This document shows positions 1 through 10,288 of a stretch of 64,000 bases of DNA, piece after piece. The number at the start of each line of letters is the position of its first letter. Within the stretch, counting starts at the first letter, position 1. The translations under genes were made by a program, and so were the position numbers. The stretch spans positions 241,427-305,426 of the forward strand of contig JXTB01000402.1 in the NCBI GenBank assembly GCA_002914805.1, written 5' to 3'. The notes beneath the pieces are model-generated. The model was not told the DNA's origin. It did no database searches and saw only the letters and a list, made by a program, of their open reading frames with translations. The stretch is from Parasponia andersonii. Its lineage: Eukaryota; Streptophyta; Magnoliopsida; Rosales; Cannabaceae.

Positions 1-165
1 GGGACGTCCTCGAAGACGACTTTTCTCTTCTTCGAGCAGTCGACCTTCTCCTTCCCTTTTGATGGCGGCGTACTCTCGGGTGTTTTGTTTTTTGCTATTG
101 ACCCGAGAGTTGACGGAGGAGCTCGCAGACCGCTTCCAATGACCATCTCTGTACAACAGAATATG

Positions 166-411
166 TTAGTGAGTGAGGAAACGAAATATAAAGGAAATTA
201 GAGTGAGCGTGCAATTACCTTCTTCCTGTGGAGCTGGTTGAGGAGCTGGTGGGGACACGGTCTCTAGAGATGAGGGCTCTGAGCGAAGTGGTGTGGCCGG
301 TGCCTTTCTTTTTCTTATCCTGGAGGACGAGGTACCCAAGTCCGCCTTCTTTCTGGGCTTCTTCTTCGAGCTCGCTGGTTTGGAGGAGATAACCGAGGGG
401 TCTGGGAACAC
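166..411 (-). pseudogene. Low-complexity basic/proline-rich ORF of the left Tat element
   Basis: An 81-codon open frame rich in Lys, Arg, Ser and Pro (basic stretch KKKPRKKADLG, proline-rich tail PPAPQPAPQEE). It lies antisense to the element in the same zone as the other extra ORF (795-1349). Low-complexity basic segments of this kind occur in Tat extra ORFs, so I read it as a piece of the element and not a host gene. No enzymatic motif is visible and no function is claimed. Confidence 0.3.
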
Positions 412-794
412 GGCACCCCTTGGAATCAGACCGCAAGCGACCAGATTCTTCGATATGCCTAGAACCTTCCAGTTAAATTCTTCAACTAGAAGCTCGTTGA
501 TTGCACATACTCTTGCGAGCTGATCACTGAAGAGTCCTGGTCGATCCCTATTATCTACAATGATATTGGGAATGCGATCAGTATAAAGAATAGATATACA
601 AATAAGACTAAATTGGAAGACTACCTACCGGGGTTTTGGAAGAAGCCATTGGCTGCATAGTCAAAATGGAAGAATGCATTTTTCCATTTTCTCATGTTGT
701 TGCGAACCCCGTAGATCGTTTTTATGGCTTGATTCGACCACTTGCTCGCATAGAAGAAGCCAAAGTCTGACGGATTTGATTTCACTTGGTAGAA

Positions 795-1349
795 CTAAGC
801 GAATTCCTCAGGAGAAGGGGTTTCTAAACCTAATTTATGATACAAAATATACAAGCCTACCATATACCTATAAGTATTAGGGGTCAATTGAAAAGGGACG
901 ACCCCATAGTAATCTATTATCGATTTTATGTACGGATGGAGGGGGAGATGCACACCGCATTTGAGAACTGCCTCAGAAAAGGAAGCGAGTCCACGAGGGG
1001 GTGTGTGTGGACGGTTGAACTCCATTAGAAGACGCAGGGGGATAACGATCTTGTAGCTGCTCGCGATTTTCCTGAGTTTGTTCGGCGTACAGCTCGTTCG
1101 AACACTTGTGCATGACCAGTTCCCCTCTACATATTGATAGCCAGAAGAAAATGCCGGAGCATCCCTAATGTGTCTGGGCCATTGATCCTGGGGGAGATCT
1201 CCTATTCGAGGACTACTTTGTCTTGCCCCAGTTATTTCTATCTCGGGTTCAGGCTCGAGATAATCCTCAAGGTTAATGGAACTAACACTTAAGCCGGATT
1301 CCCCAGAAAAGGCATTTCCTTCCCTAAATAGTTCCTCACTACTAGACAT
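795..1349 (-). CDS. Antisense extra ORF of Tat element (putative gypsy-type transposon protein, N-terminal part)
   Basis: A 184-residue open frame. The first ~70 residues are acidic and serine-rich (SINLEDYLEPEPEIEITGAR). The last ~60 form a hydrophobic module, with AVLKCGVHLPLHPYIKS followed by GVVPFQLTPNTYRYMVGLY. The pattern of a Pro-rich hydrophobic segment, then QL-x-PN-x-(W/Y)R, then a hydrophobic run resembles the plant family called putative gypsy type transposon (Pfam Transposase_28, from memory). An ORF at 57652-57954 has the same kind of module (FPLPPLIHQF, then MQLNANEVMILMG). The protein's function is unknown. It belongs to the retroelement, not to the host. The family call is by eye. 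Confidence 0.5.
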   Translation of the reverse strand: MSSSEELFREGNAFSGESGLSVSSINLEDYLEPEPEIEITGARQSSPRIGDLPQDQWPRHIRDAPAFSSGYQYVEGNWSCTSVRTSCTPNKLRKIASSYKIVIPLRLLMEFNRPHTPPRGLASFSEAVLKCGVHLPLHPYIKSIIDYYGVVPFQLTPNTYRYMVGLYILYHKLGLETPSPEEFA

Positions 1350-1463
1350 CTGAAAAGAAATACGCAGGGACTCAGATATTGAGGATTTTTACTATGCTAA
1401 CATTCTGGGTATTTATCCTAAGGTTGCATTAAACAAACAAGTTTATTCCTAAATGGTCTACGG

Positions 1464-1541
1464 GTTCATCAGAAAGTGTTCGAACAGTTCATCAGAAAGT
1501 GTTCGAGCAGTTCATCAGAAAGTGTTCGAGCAGTTCATCAG
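1464..1541 (+). repeat. 23-bp tandem repeat, about 3.5 copies
   Basis: GTTCATCAG recurs at 1464, 1487, 1510 and 1533, a 23-bp period with near-identical units. It lies between the antisense ORF and the 3' LTR, the zone known to be repeat-prone in Tat/Ogre-type elements. Confidence 0.85.
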
Positions 1542-2312
1542 TAAATGAACTGTCAGTTCAGTAAGAATAAATTAGGGTATCAGACCCTAGAGATTCTTTT
1601 CATAGGATCATTTCTAAGTGATATCTAGTAGTTCTACTCTACAGACTAAAAAAAAGGAGTATAAGGGGAACAAATCTCTTGTTTCACTTCGTGAAATGAG
1701 TTTATTCCCAGATTGAAGTTATTTTCAAGAATGAAAGGAATAAGAGAAGGCACTGACCTTTCTTCAGGAGAGGGAGGTTTGAGCCGATTCGAAACTTTGT
1801 CAGAGAAGAAGCGGTGTTTGGAGCGACCTGGGAGATAGAACAGCGCTAGGGTTCTGAGAATTTCTGAAGTAATCTGAGAGAAACAGTAAAATGAAACAGG
1901 AACAGATGGTTTCTGATATTTATAACCTAAGCACCATTAGATCGCAGCCGTAGATCAGAGGATTTGAATTTTAAATCTGAAGGCTAAGGATTGCGCGGGA
2001 TTTGAATCTATCCGAAAAGTCAGGATTGTTTAAAATTTGAAAAGATTTGGTTTTAAAAGTGACGGTTGGTATCAATCAGGCTTCCTCGAATTTCGCTCTT
2101 AGCTACACGTGTTCCGTTCTGACAGAAAAAAAGATACGCGTGATCTTGAGAGTGGAGATTTGGAATCTGACGGATCTTCGACTACTCAGACCACAAGTTT
2201 AAGTTATGACATCACAAGGTCGCATGGTAATTGGAAGCTCCATTTCGTCCTAAAGAACTGATGGAGCTGGGGGGCAATTGTTGTGCGGTCTACAATCCTA
2301 AGGTCGCATAAG

Positions 2313-2430
2313 GGTTATATGCGACCTCCTCTGTGAAGGTTATATGCGACCTCCTCCCTGAAGGTTATATGCAACCTCCTCCGTGATGGTTATATGCGAC
2401 CTCTTCCACAGGTTTTGTGCGACCTTCTCC
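2313..2430 (+). repeat. ~25-bp tandem repeat inside the LTR, 4-5 copies
   Basis: GGTTATATGCGACCTCCTCC-like units start at 2313, 2339, 2363 and 2389 (periods 26, 24, 26). A degenerate fifth unit (GGTTTTGTGCGACC) starts at 2411. The array sits in the U3-like part of the LTR upstream of the TATA box. Confidence 0.85.
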
Positions 2431-2453
2431 GTGCAGTTTGCCTTGTCAAACAG

Positions 2454-2555
2454 GAAACCTATAAGAAGAGGGAAACACGTAAATGCTATAAAAGAAACCT
2501 ACAAGAAGAGGGAAACAAGTAAATGCTATGGAAGAAACCTACAAGGAAAGGGAAA
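2454..2555 (+). repeat. 40-bp tandem repeat inside the LTR, 2.5 copies
   Basis: GAAACCTA(T/C)AAG-type units begin at 2454, 2494 and 2534, exactly 40 bp apart, each followed by GGGAAAC. Confidence 0.85.
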
Positions 2556-2712
2556 CTGAAGTCTCCTATTTGTGATTAACTAGTTATCCGTTTTGAATAG
2601 TTATCCAATTATATTGTTACTTAATTTACGTTACCCAATTGTATAGTTACCCGTTTATACAATTAGGATCCTAGAGACATAAGGATCCTAGGAACATAAG
2701 GTTACCTTTATC

Positions 2713-2720
2713 TATATAAA
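2713..2720 (+). promoter_or_regulatory. TATA box of LTR promoter
   Basis: TATATAAA followed by GGGGACTC, about 430 bp into the LTR and downstream of its tandem repeats. This is the expected place for the element's own promoter. Confidence 0.5.
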
Positions 2721-3085
2721 GGGGACTCTATGTTCCGAAGAAGGGACCAAGTCACAGAGAAACCAAGTCACAGAGAATTGAAGTCAGAGCAAATTCAAGT
2801 CTGGGTAATTCAAAAGTTAGAGTATTCCAAGCTTTGGGTAGTCTAAGTTTTTAGTATTCTTCAATAGCTTTTCAGTCTTTCCGATTTCCAGACGAGATTG
2901 TAACCTTGAGTGTTTGTTATTCTTCATAAATTAGTGAGAAAACAGTGGACGTAGGCTCATCTTTTTCGGGGCTGAACCACTATAAAATCCTCTCTCCTTA
3001 TTTGCTTTGATTATTATCTCAATTCACACAAGCCACATCTCTTGATTTTTTCTAAATTTATTGTTGATCAAAACCTCCATCAACA

Positions 3086-3739
3086 TAAGGCAATCAGAAA
3101 TCTACTAGAAGAAAGCTCCTACAACGATGGAGTTGGAATCTAAAGCTCCTGAAAAGTTTCTCACCTCTGTTATTTGTCCTCCATGCTCTCTAGCAACGAG
3201 GTCAAGGAGGAGCTCGAGTCTTTTTTGTGAAAAAACGAGCTCTTATTCTTTAGTGCTTGAGAATGAAAGAGGAAAAAAAAAAAGAAATTGTCATTTTTCA
3301 AGAAAACACCGTAGAAAACAGGACGCAGTATATTTGTAATTATTTTATGAAAGCACCGTGTTTTGCCTAATTTCCTCAAAAGTTGGGGCATGCTGGCTTA
3401 AATAAGCCAGCCCTAATGTAATATGGACTAGCTTGTTGACAACTTGAGTTCGTTACTTGATCTTGGAGTGAGGTCCACCAACTCGGCTTCTTTCTCTTTG
3501 ACCATACGCGGTAGTTAAAAAGAGCAACTTTTTATGCTTCGATATTTACCAGGGAAGGTCTAATTAGGAAGAGAGGGAGAATCGCCCTTTGATCATTCAT
3601 GCTTTCAAAACAACGAAGAAAAGTATAACATTTAACACGAGGGCAAAAGGGCATGAAAAGAGAAGTGTAATTAATATGAGAATTATAAAAGAGGGTTATA
3701 AAAAGGCAGTGTGTACTGAGTTCTTACATAGACAACAGC

Positions 3740-3776
<37 letters not shown>

Positions 3777-3942
3777 TTTTATAGTATTATTTTCAGAGAA
3801 ATTTACAATCGGTTCTTCTTTATGCCTTATATTTCAAAATACTCATTTTTTATTTTTCTTTCAAAATATTTATTTTTTAGGTATATATTTCGCTTATAAA
3901 ATGTATTGTATACATTTATATTGTAAATTTTTACATATGGTC
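3086..3942. other. AT-rich spacer, no gene seen
   Basis: No ORF here resembles a protein. The stretch holds a (TA)n microsatellite at 3744-3773 and mixed T-rich sequence up to the copia element's target duplication at 3943. Confidence 0.6.
3744..3773. repeat. (AT)15 microsatellite
   Basis: An uninterrupted AT dinucleotide run of about 30 bp. Confidence 0.95.
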
Positions 3943-3947
3943 TATAT

Positions 3948-4520
3948 TGTTGGGAATTTGACTTACCCAGACTCGCCTCTCCCAAGATCCCACTTCAAAG
4001 AAATGTCAAAATAATAGAGAAATAATAATAGGGAATAGAAATCAATCTCACAATACAAGAATTTAAGTAGAAAATTCTTAAATCAGAAAAAAAAACTACT
4101 GTCTCTCAAAAAAGAAATTTCATTATATGAAAAGTTTGGTCAATCACATAGATTTTCCTCTTTTCTACCCAATGACCCCAATATACCCAAGTAATTTCTC
4201 ATAAATATTCTCTCACTCATACCTTACACTGCCACTCTTTGAAACTCCTTCTTTTACAAAGAAACTCTACTCTCTTTGAAAGGAGAAATAAAGAGAAAGA
4301 AATGATTTAATTAGAAGAGAGAACTTGAAATATTTTCAAGTTTTGAGATGAAGAGAATGATGAATGAAGTCTCTATTTATAGGCCTTGAAAGATAGTGAG
4401 AATAATACCTTTTACTATTGCTATTACGGCTGCCCCTTTTCACTATTGCTATGACGGCTGCCATTTTCACTATTGCTATAACGACTGCCCTTTTTACTTC
4501 TATTCACACATACATCAACA
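3948..4520 (-). repeat. copia LTR (3' LTR in element orientation)
   Basis: 573 bp, TGTTGGGAATTTGACT...TACATCAACA. It is 30 bp longer than its partner, which equals one unit of the internal 30-bp repeat at about 4408-4494 (three units here, two in the partner). Confidence 0.85.
4408..4494 (+). repeat. 30-bp repeat within copia LTR, three units
   Basis: The CACTATTGCTATGACGGCTGCC motif family recurs three times (TATTACGG, TATGACGG, TATAACGA variants). The right LTR has two units at about 6301-6357. Confidence 0.8.
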
Positions 4521-4852
4521 ATCTCCCACTTGAAGACTTGATTTCAATCACATCTTCACATACGTCTCATCTCATAGCTTATATTGCTATCATTGTCTTT
4601 ACTGACAATCATACTCCACCATATGAGTATACATACCACTTAGAATTGACGAATTCTAATAATTTTATCTCGGCTCATGTCAAAAGAACCTTGCTGATAA
4701 TTATGGTGCTAACTCCCATGTTTGGCTTCTCCGGGAGTCCATCAGCCATCGACATCATTCAGTATATGCCTTACATCAATGTAAACCAATGCATGTGTGC
4801 AAACTTACTGCCACTAATTATAACACATCCTCTTTCATGGCGTCTTTGGAGA

Positions 4853-5615
4853 TTAGCGACATACTATGAAGATGTACATATCATGATCATCTCCATCATA
4901 GGAGACAATATTAGCAGCATCACTATATTTAGAGCGTTTTGCCGAGCCCGCTCCACCTTTTTGATAATTTCTTTTTAGGTGCCCAGATTGTCCACACCCC
5001 CAGCAAATTACATTCTTTTTCATGGAGTTTTTTTTTCCTAGTGTCAACTGCCAAGGTTGAGCCTTCAGATGAAACATTACTTCCACCACCCATCAGCCTT
5101 CTTTCTTCAAACAAAAGTTTACTTGTGACCTCAGAATAAACTACAGTCTCCTTCCCACGCACCAAAATAGGTTTTATATACTCATAGGAAGGTGGAAGAG
5201 ACCAGATGAATCGCAATGCCTTATCTTCATCTTCAATCTTCACTCTAATAACCTCCAATTCAGAAACGACACCATTCAAGACACTTAGATTATTAGAAAT
5301 TTTTGTACCTTCATTCATACGCAATGTATAAAACTGCTCCTTTAGGTATACTCGATTTGAGACACTTTTCGCCTAATACAATTCTTCAAGCTTTCTCCAA
5401 AGATCTTTGGCCGTTATTATTCCAAGCACATTTGCAAGGATATTTTTGGCCAAATACATACGTATCGCACTTGTAGCTTTCTCATCTAGATTATCCCAGT
5501 TTTCATCGCTCATACTGGATTTCTTAGAATCTCTGCCCTTATAAGCCTCTCTGCCTTTCAAAATTTTATGTAATCCAGATTGAATTAATAAATCCTTGAC
5601 TTGCATTTGCCACAA
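4853..5615 (-). pseudogene. Ty1/copia gag fossil (UBN2-type gag with CCHC knuckle)
   Basis: Read on the minus strand from right to left. The piece at 5373-5615 has a copia gag N-terminal region (SMSDENWDNLDEKATSAIRM, then ITAKDLWRKLEELY). The piece at 4929-5324 continues with LSVLNGVVSELEVIRVKIED and GKETVVYSEVTSKLL. A zinc knuckle CWGCGQSGHLKRNY lies at about 4990-5040. These are hallmarks of the UBN2/DUF4219 gag of plant copia elements, which packages element RNA. The gag is broken, with a few interruptions, and is described only as a fossil. Confidence 0.75.
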
Positions 5616-5843
5616 GCCAAAATTGATGTTCCCATCAAATTTCTACACATCAGCTCTAACCGGAATTGAAATCTTGTTTCCTGACATCTTGCTTCGTACT
5701 TCTAACTTGAAAAATCGCTAAGAAAATTTTCAAGAAAGATTAAAGAGTTCAAATGCTCCCTCTTGAACACAGTATCCTTACACATAATTTTTTAGACTAA
5801 CACCAAGCTATAGTACACTAAAGAACCCCGCTCTAATACCACT

Positions 5844-6386
5844 TGTTGGGAATCTGACTAACCCAGATTCGCCGCTCCCAAGATCTCACTTCAAAGAAAT
5901 ATCAGAATAATAGAGAAATAATAATAGGAAATAGAAATCAATCTCACAACACAAGAATTTAAGTGGAAAATTCCTAAATCAGGAGAAAACCCACTGTCTC
6001 TCAGAAAAGAATTCAGTATATGAAAAGTTTCTACAATCACATAGATTTCCCTCTTTTCTACCCAATGACTCCAATACACCCAAGCACTTTCTCACAAGTA
6101 TTCTCTCACTCATACCTTACACTTCCACTCTTTGAAACTTCTTCTTTCACAAAGAAACTCTATTCTCTTTGAAAGGAGAAATAAAGAGAAAGAAAGGATT
6201 TAATTAGAATAGAGAACTTGAAATGCTTTCAAGTTTCGAAATGAAGAGAATGATGAATGAAATCTCTATTTATAGGCCTTGAAAGATAATGAGAATACTA
6301 CCTTTTACTATTGCTATTACGGCTGCTCCTTTTCACTATTGCTATGACGGCTGCCCTTTTTACTTCTATTCACACATACGTCAACA
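5844..6386 (-). repeat. copia LTR (5' LTR in element orientation)
   Basis: 543 bp, TGTTGGGAATCTGACT...TACGTCAACA, followed by the target duplication TATAT. A primer-binding site abuts its inner edge at 5829-5843. Confidence 0.85.
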
Positions 6387-6391
6387 TATAT

Positions 6392-6917
6392 TTACCGTGT
6401 AAATTTATATATGTGGTATATATTTTAAAATGTAAATTACTTTATGAATACAATTTTATTCATGAAATGTATGCTACAATATCCATTAGTTCATAAATAA
6501 AATACGTGTGGTATACATTTCTTAAAAAAAATATGTATAAAAGAAAAACAACAATTGGTATTATGAAAATATGCTTAAAAAAGAGGTATTTAAAATCTTT
6601 TTTTAGGACTTCTTAAAAAAAAAAAAAACAAGCCCTAAGTCTAAAAAATTTAAAAAATGAGGAAATTATGCAATTCACGAAATTTTAAAAAATATATATT
6701 AAATATATGACATAGCTCTTTTTTATTCTTTCCGTACGGCGTTTTATTGGAAAATACCACATTTGACTACTGAGAATTCTATCACTGCTTCTTCTTCCTT
6801 ATTTTGCACTCCCCTCCTGGACACAACCTCCATTCCCAGCTGACTAACTCTAATTTCTTCTTAGCTTCATCCTGGATCAGATCACCAACGCCATCTGTCA
6901 GCAATACATTCGCATAG
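6392..6917. other. AT-rich spacer
   Basis: Mostly T/A-rich sequence with A-tracts at about 6615-6630. No convincing coding sequence until the exon-like piece at 6918. Confidence 0.5.
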
Positions 6918-7066
6918 ACGTACGATGTGCACACCCTTGATGAAGGCATCAACGCCGGAAAGGTTGGAGTAGTTGATGATGTCAATCCAAAGGCCGTTGA
7001 GCTTCTCAAATCCAGGATTGCAGACAATTGGGAAAAATTCCTGAAACAATCTTCCCCTCATTTTAG
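6918..7066 (+). pseudogene. Exon-like fragment of an unrecognised host gene
   Basis: The plus-strand frame starting after a TAG at 6915-6917 reads TYDVHTLDEGINAGKV, then VGVVDDVNPKAVELLKSRI, then ADNWEKFLKQSSPHF. Its composition is protein-like, unlike the surrounding AT-rich DNA. It ends at AG|GTAATC, a good plant 5' splice-site match, and is preceded by CATAG, a possible acceptor. This fits a 149-bp internal exon or a relic of one. I do not recognise the family, and no partner exon was found nearby. The minus-strand open frame over the same bases (6782-7027) looks like a shadow. Confidence 0.35.
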
Positions 7067-7420
7067 GTAATCTATCGAAAGTGATTTCTCAATTTTATTG
7101 TTCTTGTAAAAGCTTAGGTCTTTGTTTAATTCTCGAGAAACTATAATAATTTATCTAAGAAATTAGCATATCAAGCTCAAGTTTCTGGGTGTATTTGTAG
7201 TATAAATAATACAAGTAGTTAAACAAAATGGGTAATTGATATAGAACATTATCAAACTAAAGGTAGAGTTGATTTGCTAATTTAAATGTTTTTATTTGAT
7301 AATCGCATGAACCTAAACAAAGCTATAATCATATTTGCCCATTGTTGCTAACGGTAAAATACTTGATGAAATGCCAAAATGAATTGGAAAAAAAAAAAGA
7401 CTAGAAAGTTTAGTTAGCTT
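7067..7420. other. AT-rich spacer downstream of exon-like fragment
   Basis: If 6918-7066 is an exon, this would be intron-like AT-rich sequence. No second exon was recognised before the Tekay element at 7436. Confidence 0.4.
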
Positions 7421-7434
7421 GGTAACCGGTTACC
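7421..7434. repeat. 14-bp perfect palindrome at a retroelement insertion point
   Basis: GGTAACCGGTTACC is a perfect palindrome ending two bases before the TG of the Tekay element's left LTR. Confidence 0.9.
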
Positions 7435-7435
7435 A

Positions 7436-9938
7436 TGTCACAACCCAAATCCCGGGGTAGTGGCAGAAGGGCGATTTCACAAAAATTAGAATTTTTTTTA
7501 TGTATTATGAATTCCAACTAGTGGACCTATCCCACAGTTTATAGTCACCAATAAATACAGACTAAAAAATTATAAGAAAAACCAAATTTAAAATATAAAC
7601 AAAGCATCATCATTCACACCTCAACATCAAACTAGTATGACATATATAGTTACAGACATTTTCAAAGTAACATACTTAACATAAATGCTAGCAATATCCA
7701 TAAATTTAACAAGAGTTAAACACGAGTCTTATATTCACACTCCTAGCATTACTAAGTCTCAAACTACGAATAAAAGATAACTTCTTATTCCGCTTATTGA
7801 CCGTCAATGCCACACTGGACACCACCTGTGGAGAAAGTAGGGAAGGTGAGCATAAATTGCCTAGTAGGTTACCCAATTTTCCTTTTTGGAAAAATCCTTT
7901 ATAAATCTCAAAACATCTGCATGGTTAATAGTACTAGAAAATATTTCTATAAATATTAAGGATTTAAACCATTTACAGAAAACCATGCTAAAAATCAAAA
8001 CTAGATATCCAGGTCAAAACATATAAAAATCTCAATTAAAAATAAGCATAATGCACATCACATAAATCAACACATCACATGAGTTCTCATCCTCTCATCA
8101 CAACTAAAGCAACTTATACGACATGTATTGAGTGCTCTCTACCTGACATCTATCTCTGAAAACCGGAAGGACACTCATGTGTCAAATCCTACCGAACCAG
8201 AGGGGCACCGAATGCCTACACCTACCGAATGAAAATAGTCAGAAAACAAATCCCGTACGGGTTTACGGGCTCTCACCGAAGGCGGGTGTACTAGTCCGTC
8301 TACTACAATACCGTGATGCCTAAGAGGACTCTCATGTATGATCGTATGAAATGTGCAATATATAGAGTCTCAAATAACCATGCAGTAGTTTAATATTTTA
8401 GACATGCTCTAATTTTTAATTAAAATCTATTTTGTACTTTAAAATCCAAAAGTACAGTTTCTATGGTTTTACCAAAATCCAAGTATAAACACTTATATAA
8501 AATCATATTAAAAATATCTAGAGCATTTTACAATGTTTCATAAATTCATAGTTCATTAAAATAACTATTCAAATAATTCAATTTAATAAAATCACGAAAT
8601 TTCATTTTTCAGAATAAATTCCAATTTTAATGAAGATAATAGAAAACAAGGAAATTGAATCCCCTACCTTGAAATAGTAATTATGCTGAGCTAACGACGC
8701 TAGAAATATCCTTAATTGATCACCGGGTTGTTCGGACAGTTGTTCTCGAATCTCGTCACATTCACTTGAAAAGTTAACTTTTCAAACGGAGTCTCGGATT
8801 GAGAAACAGAGGTTGCCACTGAATTCAAAACACCCAAAAATATTGGTTTTGATATAAAGTTCGTCAAAAACGGGTCTTGGTACAGAATCGGCCCGTGGCA
8901 TGCAAAACGGTGCAAATCACGATCTATTTTCTAGATTTTCGTGCCACTTCGTAATATAGTAATATTTTATATCAAACTTCATGTCCCAACCTCACTGAGT
9001 CTAAATTCGAAGTTAGAACTCAGTTTCGAGATCCCGAACATTAAATGGGCTCAAAATCCAAAAATTATAAAAATACCACATTTTGAAAATAATTAGAAAA
9101 ATACCACATTTTCATCCTGATAATTAACGATCTTCCAGCTATCATTTTAACACTTAAAAATCATGGAATTTCATGTTTCAAACTCCTCTGTCACGTGGTA
9201 AAATTTTCTCGGGAAAAATAACTCAATTCTGAAATAATTACGAAAATACCACAAAAATTAAATATTAAAATATTGCTACAGTATTCAACTTCTCACCGGA
9301 GCCGAGCTGGAGTCTGAGAGTGGTCGGCAATCAAAGCTGGAGTTGAGACGAATCCAACGGTGGTAGTGGTGCGGTGATCGGACGTCGGACGGCGGAACGG
9401 TGGGCAAAAAACAGGTCGGCAGGTGGTGGCTTTGGGCTGCGATTTCTCCGGCGAGAGGCGGCGGTTCACGGCGGCAGTACCCGGCGCTGGTTTGTCGACA
9501 TCTTCTGGTCACGGCGAGTGAGCGCATCTGGCACGGTGGCGGCCGGTGGGGCCTCAGGTGAACAGTGACCGTGGGTGGCTTCGGAGGACGTCCGTGGAGA
9601 AAAAGAAGAAATGAGGGGTTTTTATGCAATTTTCAAAAACTATAGCAGTGGGACACGTGGCGCAATCTGATTCAACCGAAAAATAAGTTTATGAAATTCC
9701 ACTTTGGCCACAATTTTAAAAAGATTCTTTCACTTTAGTCCCTCCTTAATTACACTTTTGTCCCCAGTTTGAAATTTCTTTTTCACTTTTGTCCCAAATG
9801 CACCTAGACTTTATCTTGTCTAGATTTAACACCAAATTTATTTCTAATTTTTATTTAATTAATCCAAAATTACCAAATTACAAAATTACCCTTGAAGTAA
9901 AATTACTTAATTACCCTTACAAAATTTAGGATTTTACA
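7436..9938 (-). repeat. Tekay LTR (3' LTR in element orientation)
   Basis: It starts TGTCACAACCC on the plus strand and ends GGATTTTACA, giving TG...CA ends on both strands. It is colinear with 14738-17253 throughout. It is long and non-coding, and open frames inside it are accidental. Confidence 0.9.
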
Positions 9939-9951
9939 TCCTCTCCCCCTT
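9939..9951 (-). other. Polypurine tract of the Tekay element
   Basis: The complement reads AAGGGGGAGAGGA, immediately upstream of the LTR start TGTAAAATCC. This is the expected plus-strand primer site for reverse transcription. Confidence 0.8.
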
Positions 9952-9985
9952 AAAAGAATTTCGTCCTGAAATTCGGATACAAGGG

Positions 9986-10288
9986 TCAAAGTACAACTTC
10001 AAGTTGGAAATTAAATAGATAAGGATATTTTTCATACATTTCTGCTTCTAGCTCCCAAGTGGCTTCGTCTTCCTCATGGTGTTGCCAAAGGACCTTGACA
10101 AGTGGTATTTCCTTATTTCGAAGCACTTTGAGCTCTCTACTCAGTATTCGAACTGGTTGTTCCTCATATGTTACATCCTCTTGTAATGGCACTTCCATAT
10201 ACTGGATAACATGCGATAGATCAGGCACATACTTCTTGAGCATCGAGACATGAAAAACATTATGTACTCGGCCCAATTGTGGTGACAA
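9986..10288 (-). pseudogene. Tekay integrase C-terminus with chromodomain (fossil part)
   Basis: A 100-codon open frame. It starts with the integrase tail motif (GRVHNVFHVSMLKKYVPD) and continues into a chromodomain (YEEQPVRILSRELKVLRNK, then LVKVLWQHHEEDEATWELE, then YEKYPYLF). The VLRNK...VLW...EATWE pattern is characteristic of the chromovirus chromodomain, which is thought to steer integration toward marked chromatin. It is the 3' end of the pol region. Confidence 0.85.

Larger units (their letters stand above)
1..3085 (+). mobile_element. Ty3/gypsy Tat-lineage LTR element, 3' part only (left end outside window)
   Basis: This is the downstream end of a plus-oriented Tat-type element: antisense extra ORFs, a 3' untranslated part with short tandem repeats, a purine-rich tract with GGAGCTGGGGGG at 2262-2273, then an LTR at about 2279-3085. 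The order (antisense ORF, purine tract, LTR) matches the better preserved Tat element at 50402-59210. Extra ORFs between integrase and the 3' LTR, often antisense, are established for the plant Tat lineage. No gag or pol is seen here because the window starts inside the element. The 5' LTR and target duplication cannot be checked. It is a fossil, and its intactness cannot be judged from this end. Confidence 0.65.
2279..3085 (+). repeat. 3' LTR of the left Tat element
   Basis: It begins TGTTGTGCGG directly after a purine-rich tract and ends CCTCCATCAACA, giving TG...CA ends. It contains two internal tandem repeats (25 bp and 40 bp) and a TATA box at 2713-2720. The exact start could be 2279 or 2282. 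The partner LTR is outside the window. Confidence 0.6.
3948..6386 (-). mobile_element. Small Ty1/copia element, gag only, with target duplication TATAT
   Basis: Two LTRs (3948-4520 and 5844-6386) with TGTTGGGAA...CAACA ends enclose 1.3 kb. Five-bp direct repeats TATAT flank it (3943-3947 and 6387-6391). Coding is on the minus strand. Next to the right LTR, the minus strand reads AGTGGTATTAGAGC (5829-5843), a primer-binding site close to the initiator-tRNA-Met type TGGTATCAGAGC. Next to the left LTR is AAGTGGGAGATTG, a polypurine tract. Only gag-like sequence is recognisable inside, with no protease, integrase or RT, so it is non-autonomous and broken (several interruptions). The LTRs differ at several percent of sites, which suggests an age of a few million years. 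Confidence 0.85.

Noticed and set aside
4418-4978. 186-codon plus-strand frame across the copia left LTR and interior
   Set aside because: It crosses the LTR boundary opposite to the element's coding strand, with biased Ile/Thr composition from the LTR repeats.
8712-8915. Paired 67-codon frames at 8712-8915 and 16025-16228
   Set aside because: They look conserved only because they occupy the same place in the two LTRs of one element.
9285-9629. Open frames on both strands in the Tekay LTR (GC-rich, Pro/Arg-rich)
   Set aside because: They lie wholly inside an LTR, recur in the partner LTR in decayed form, and have no protein family signature.
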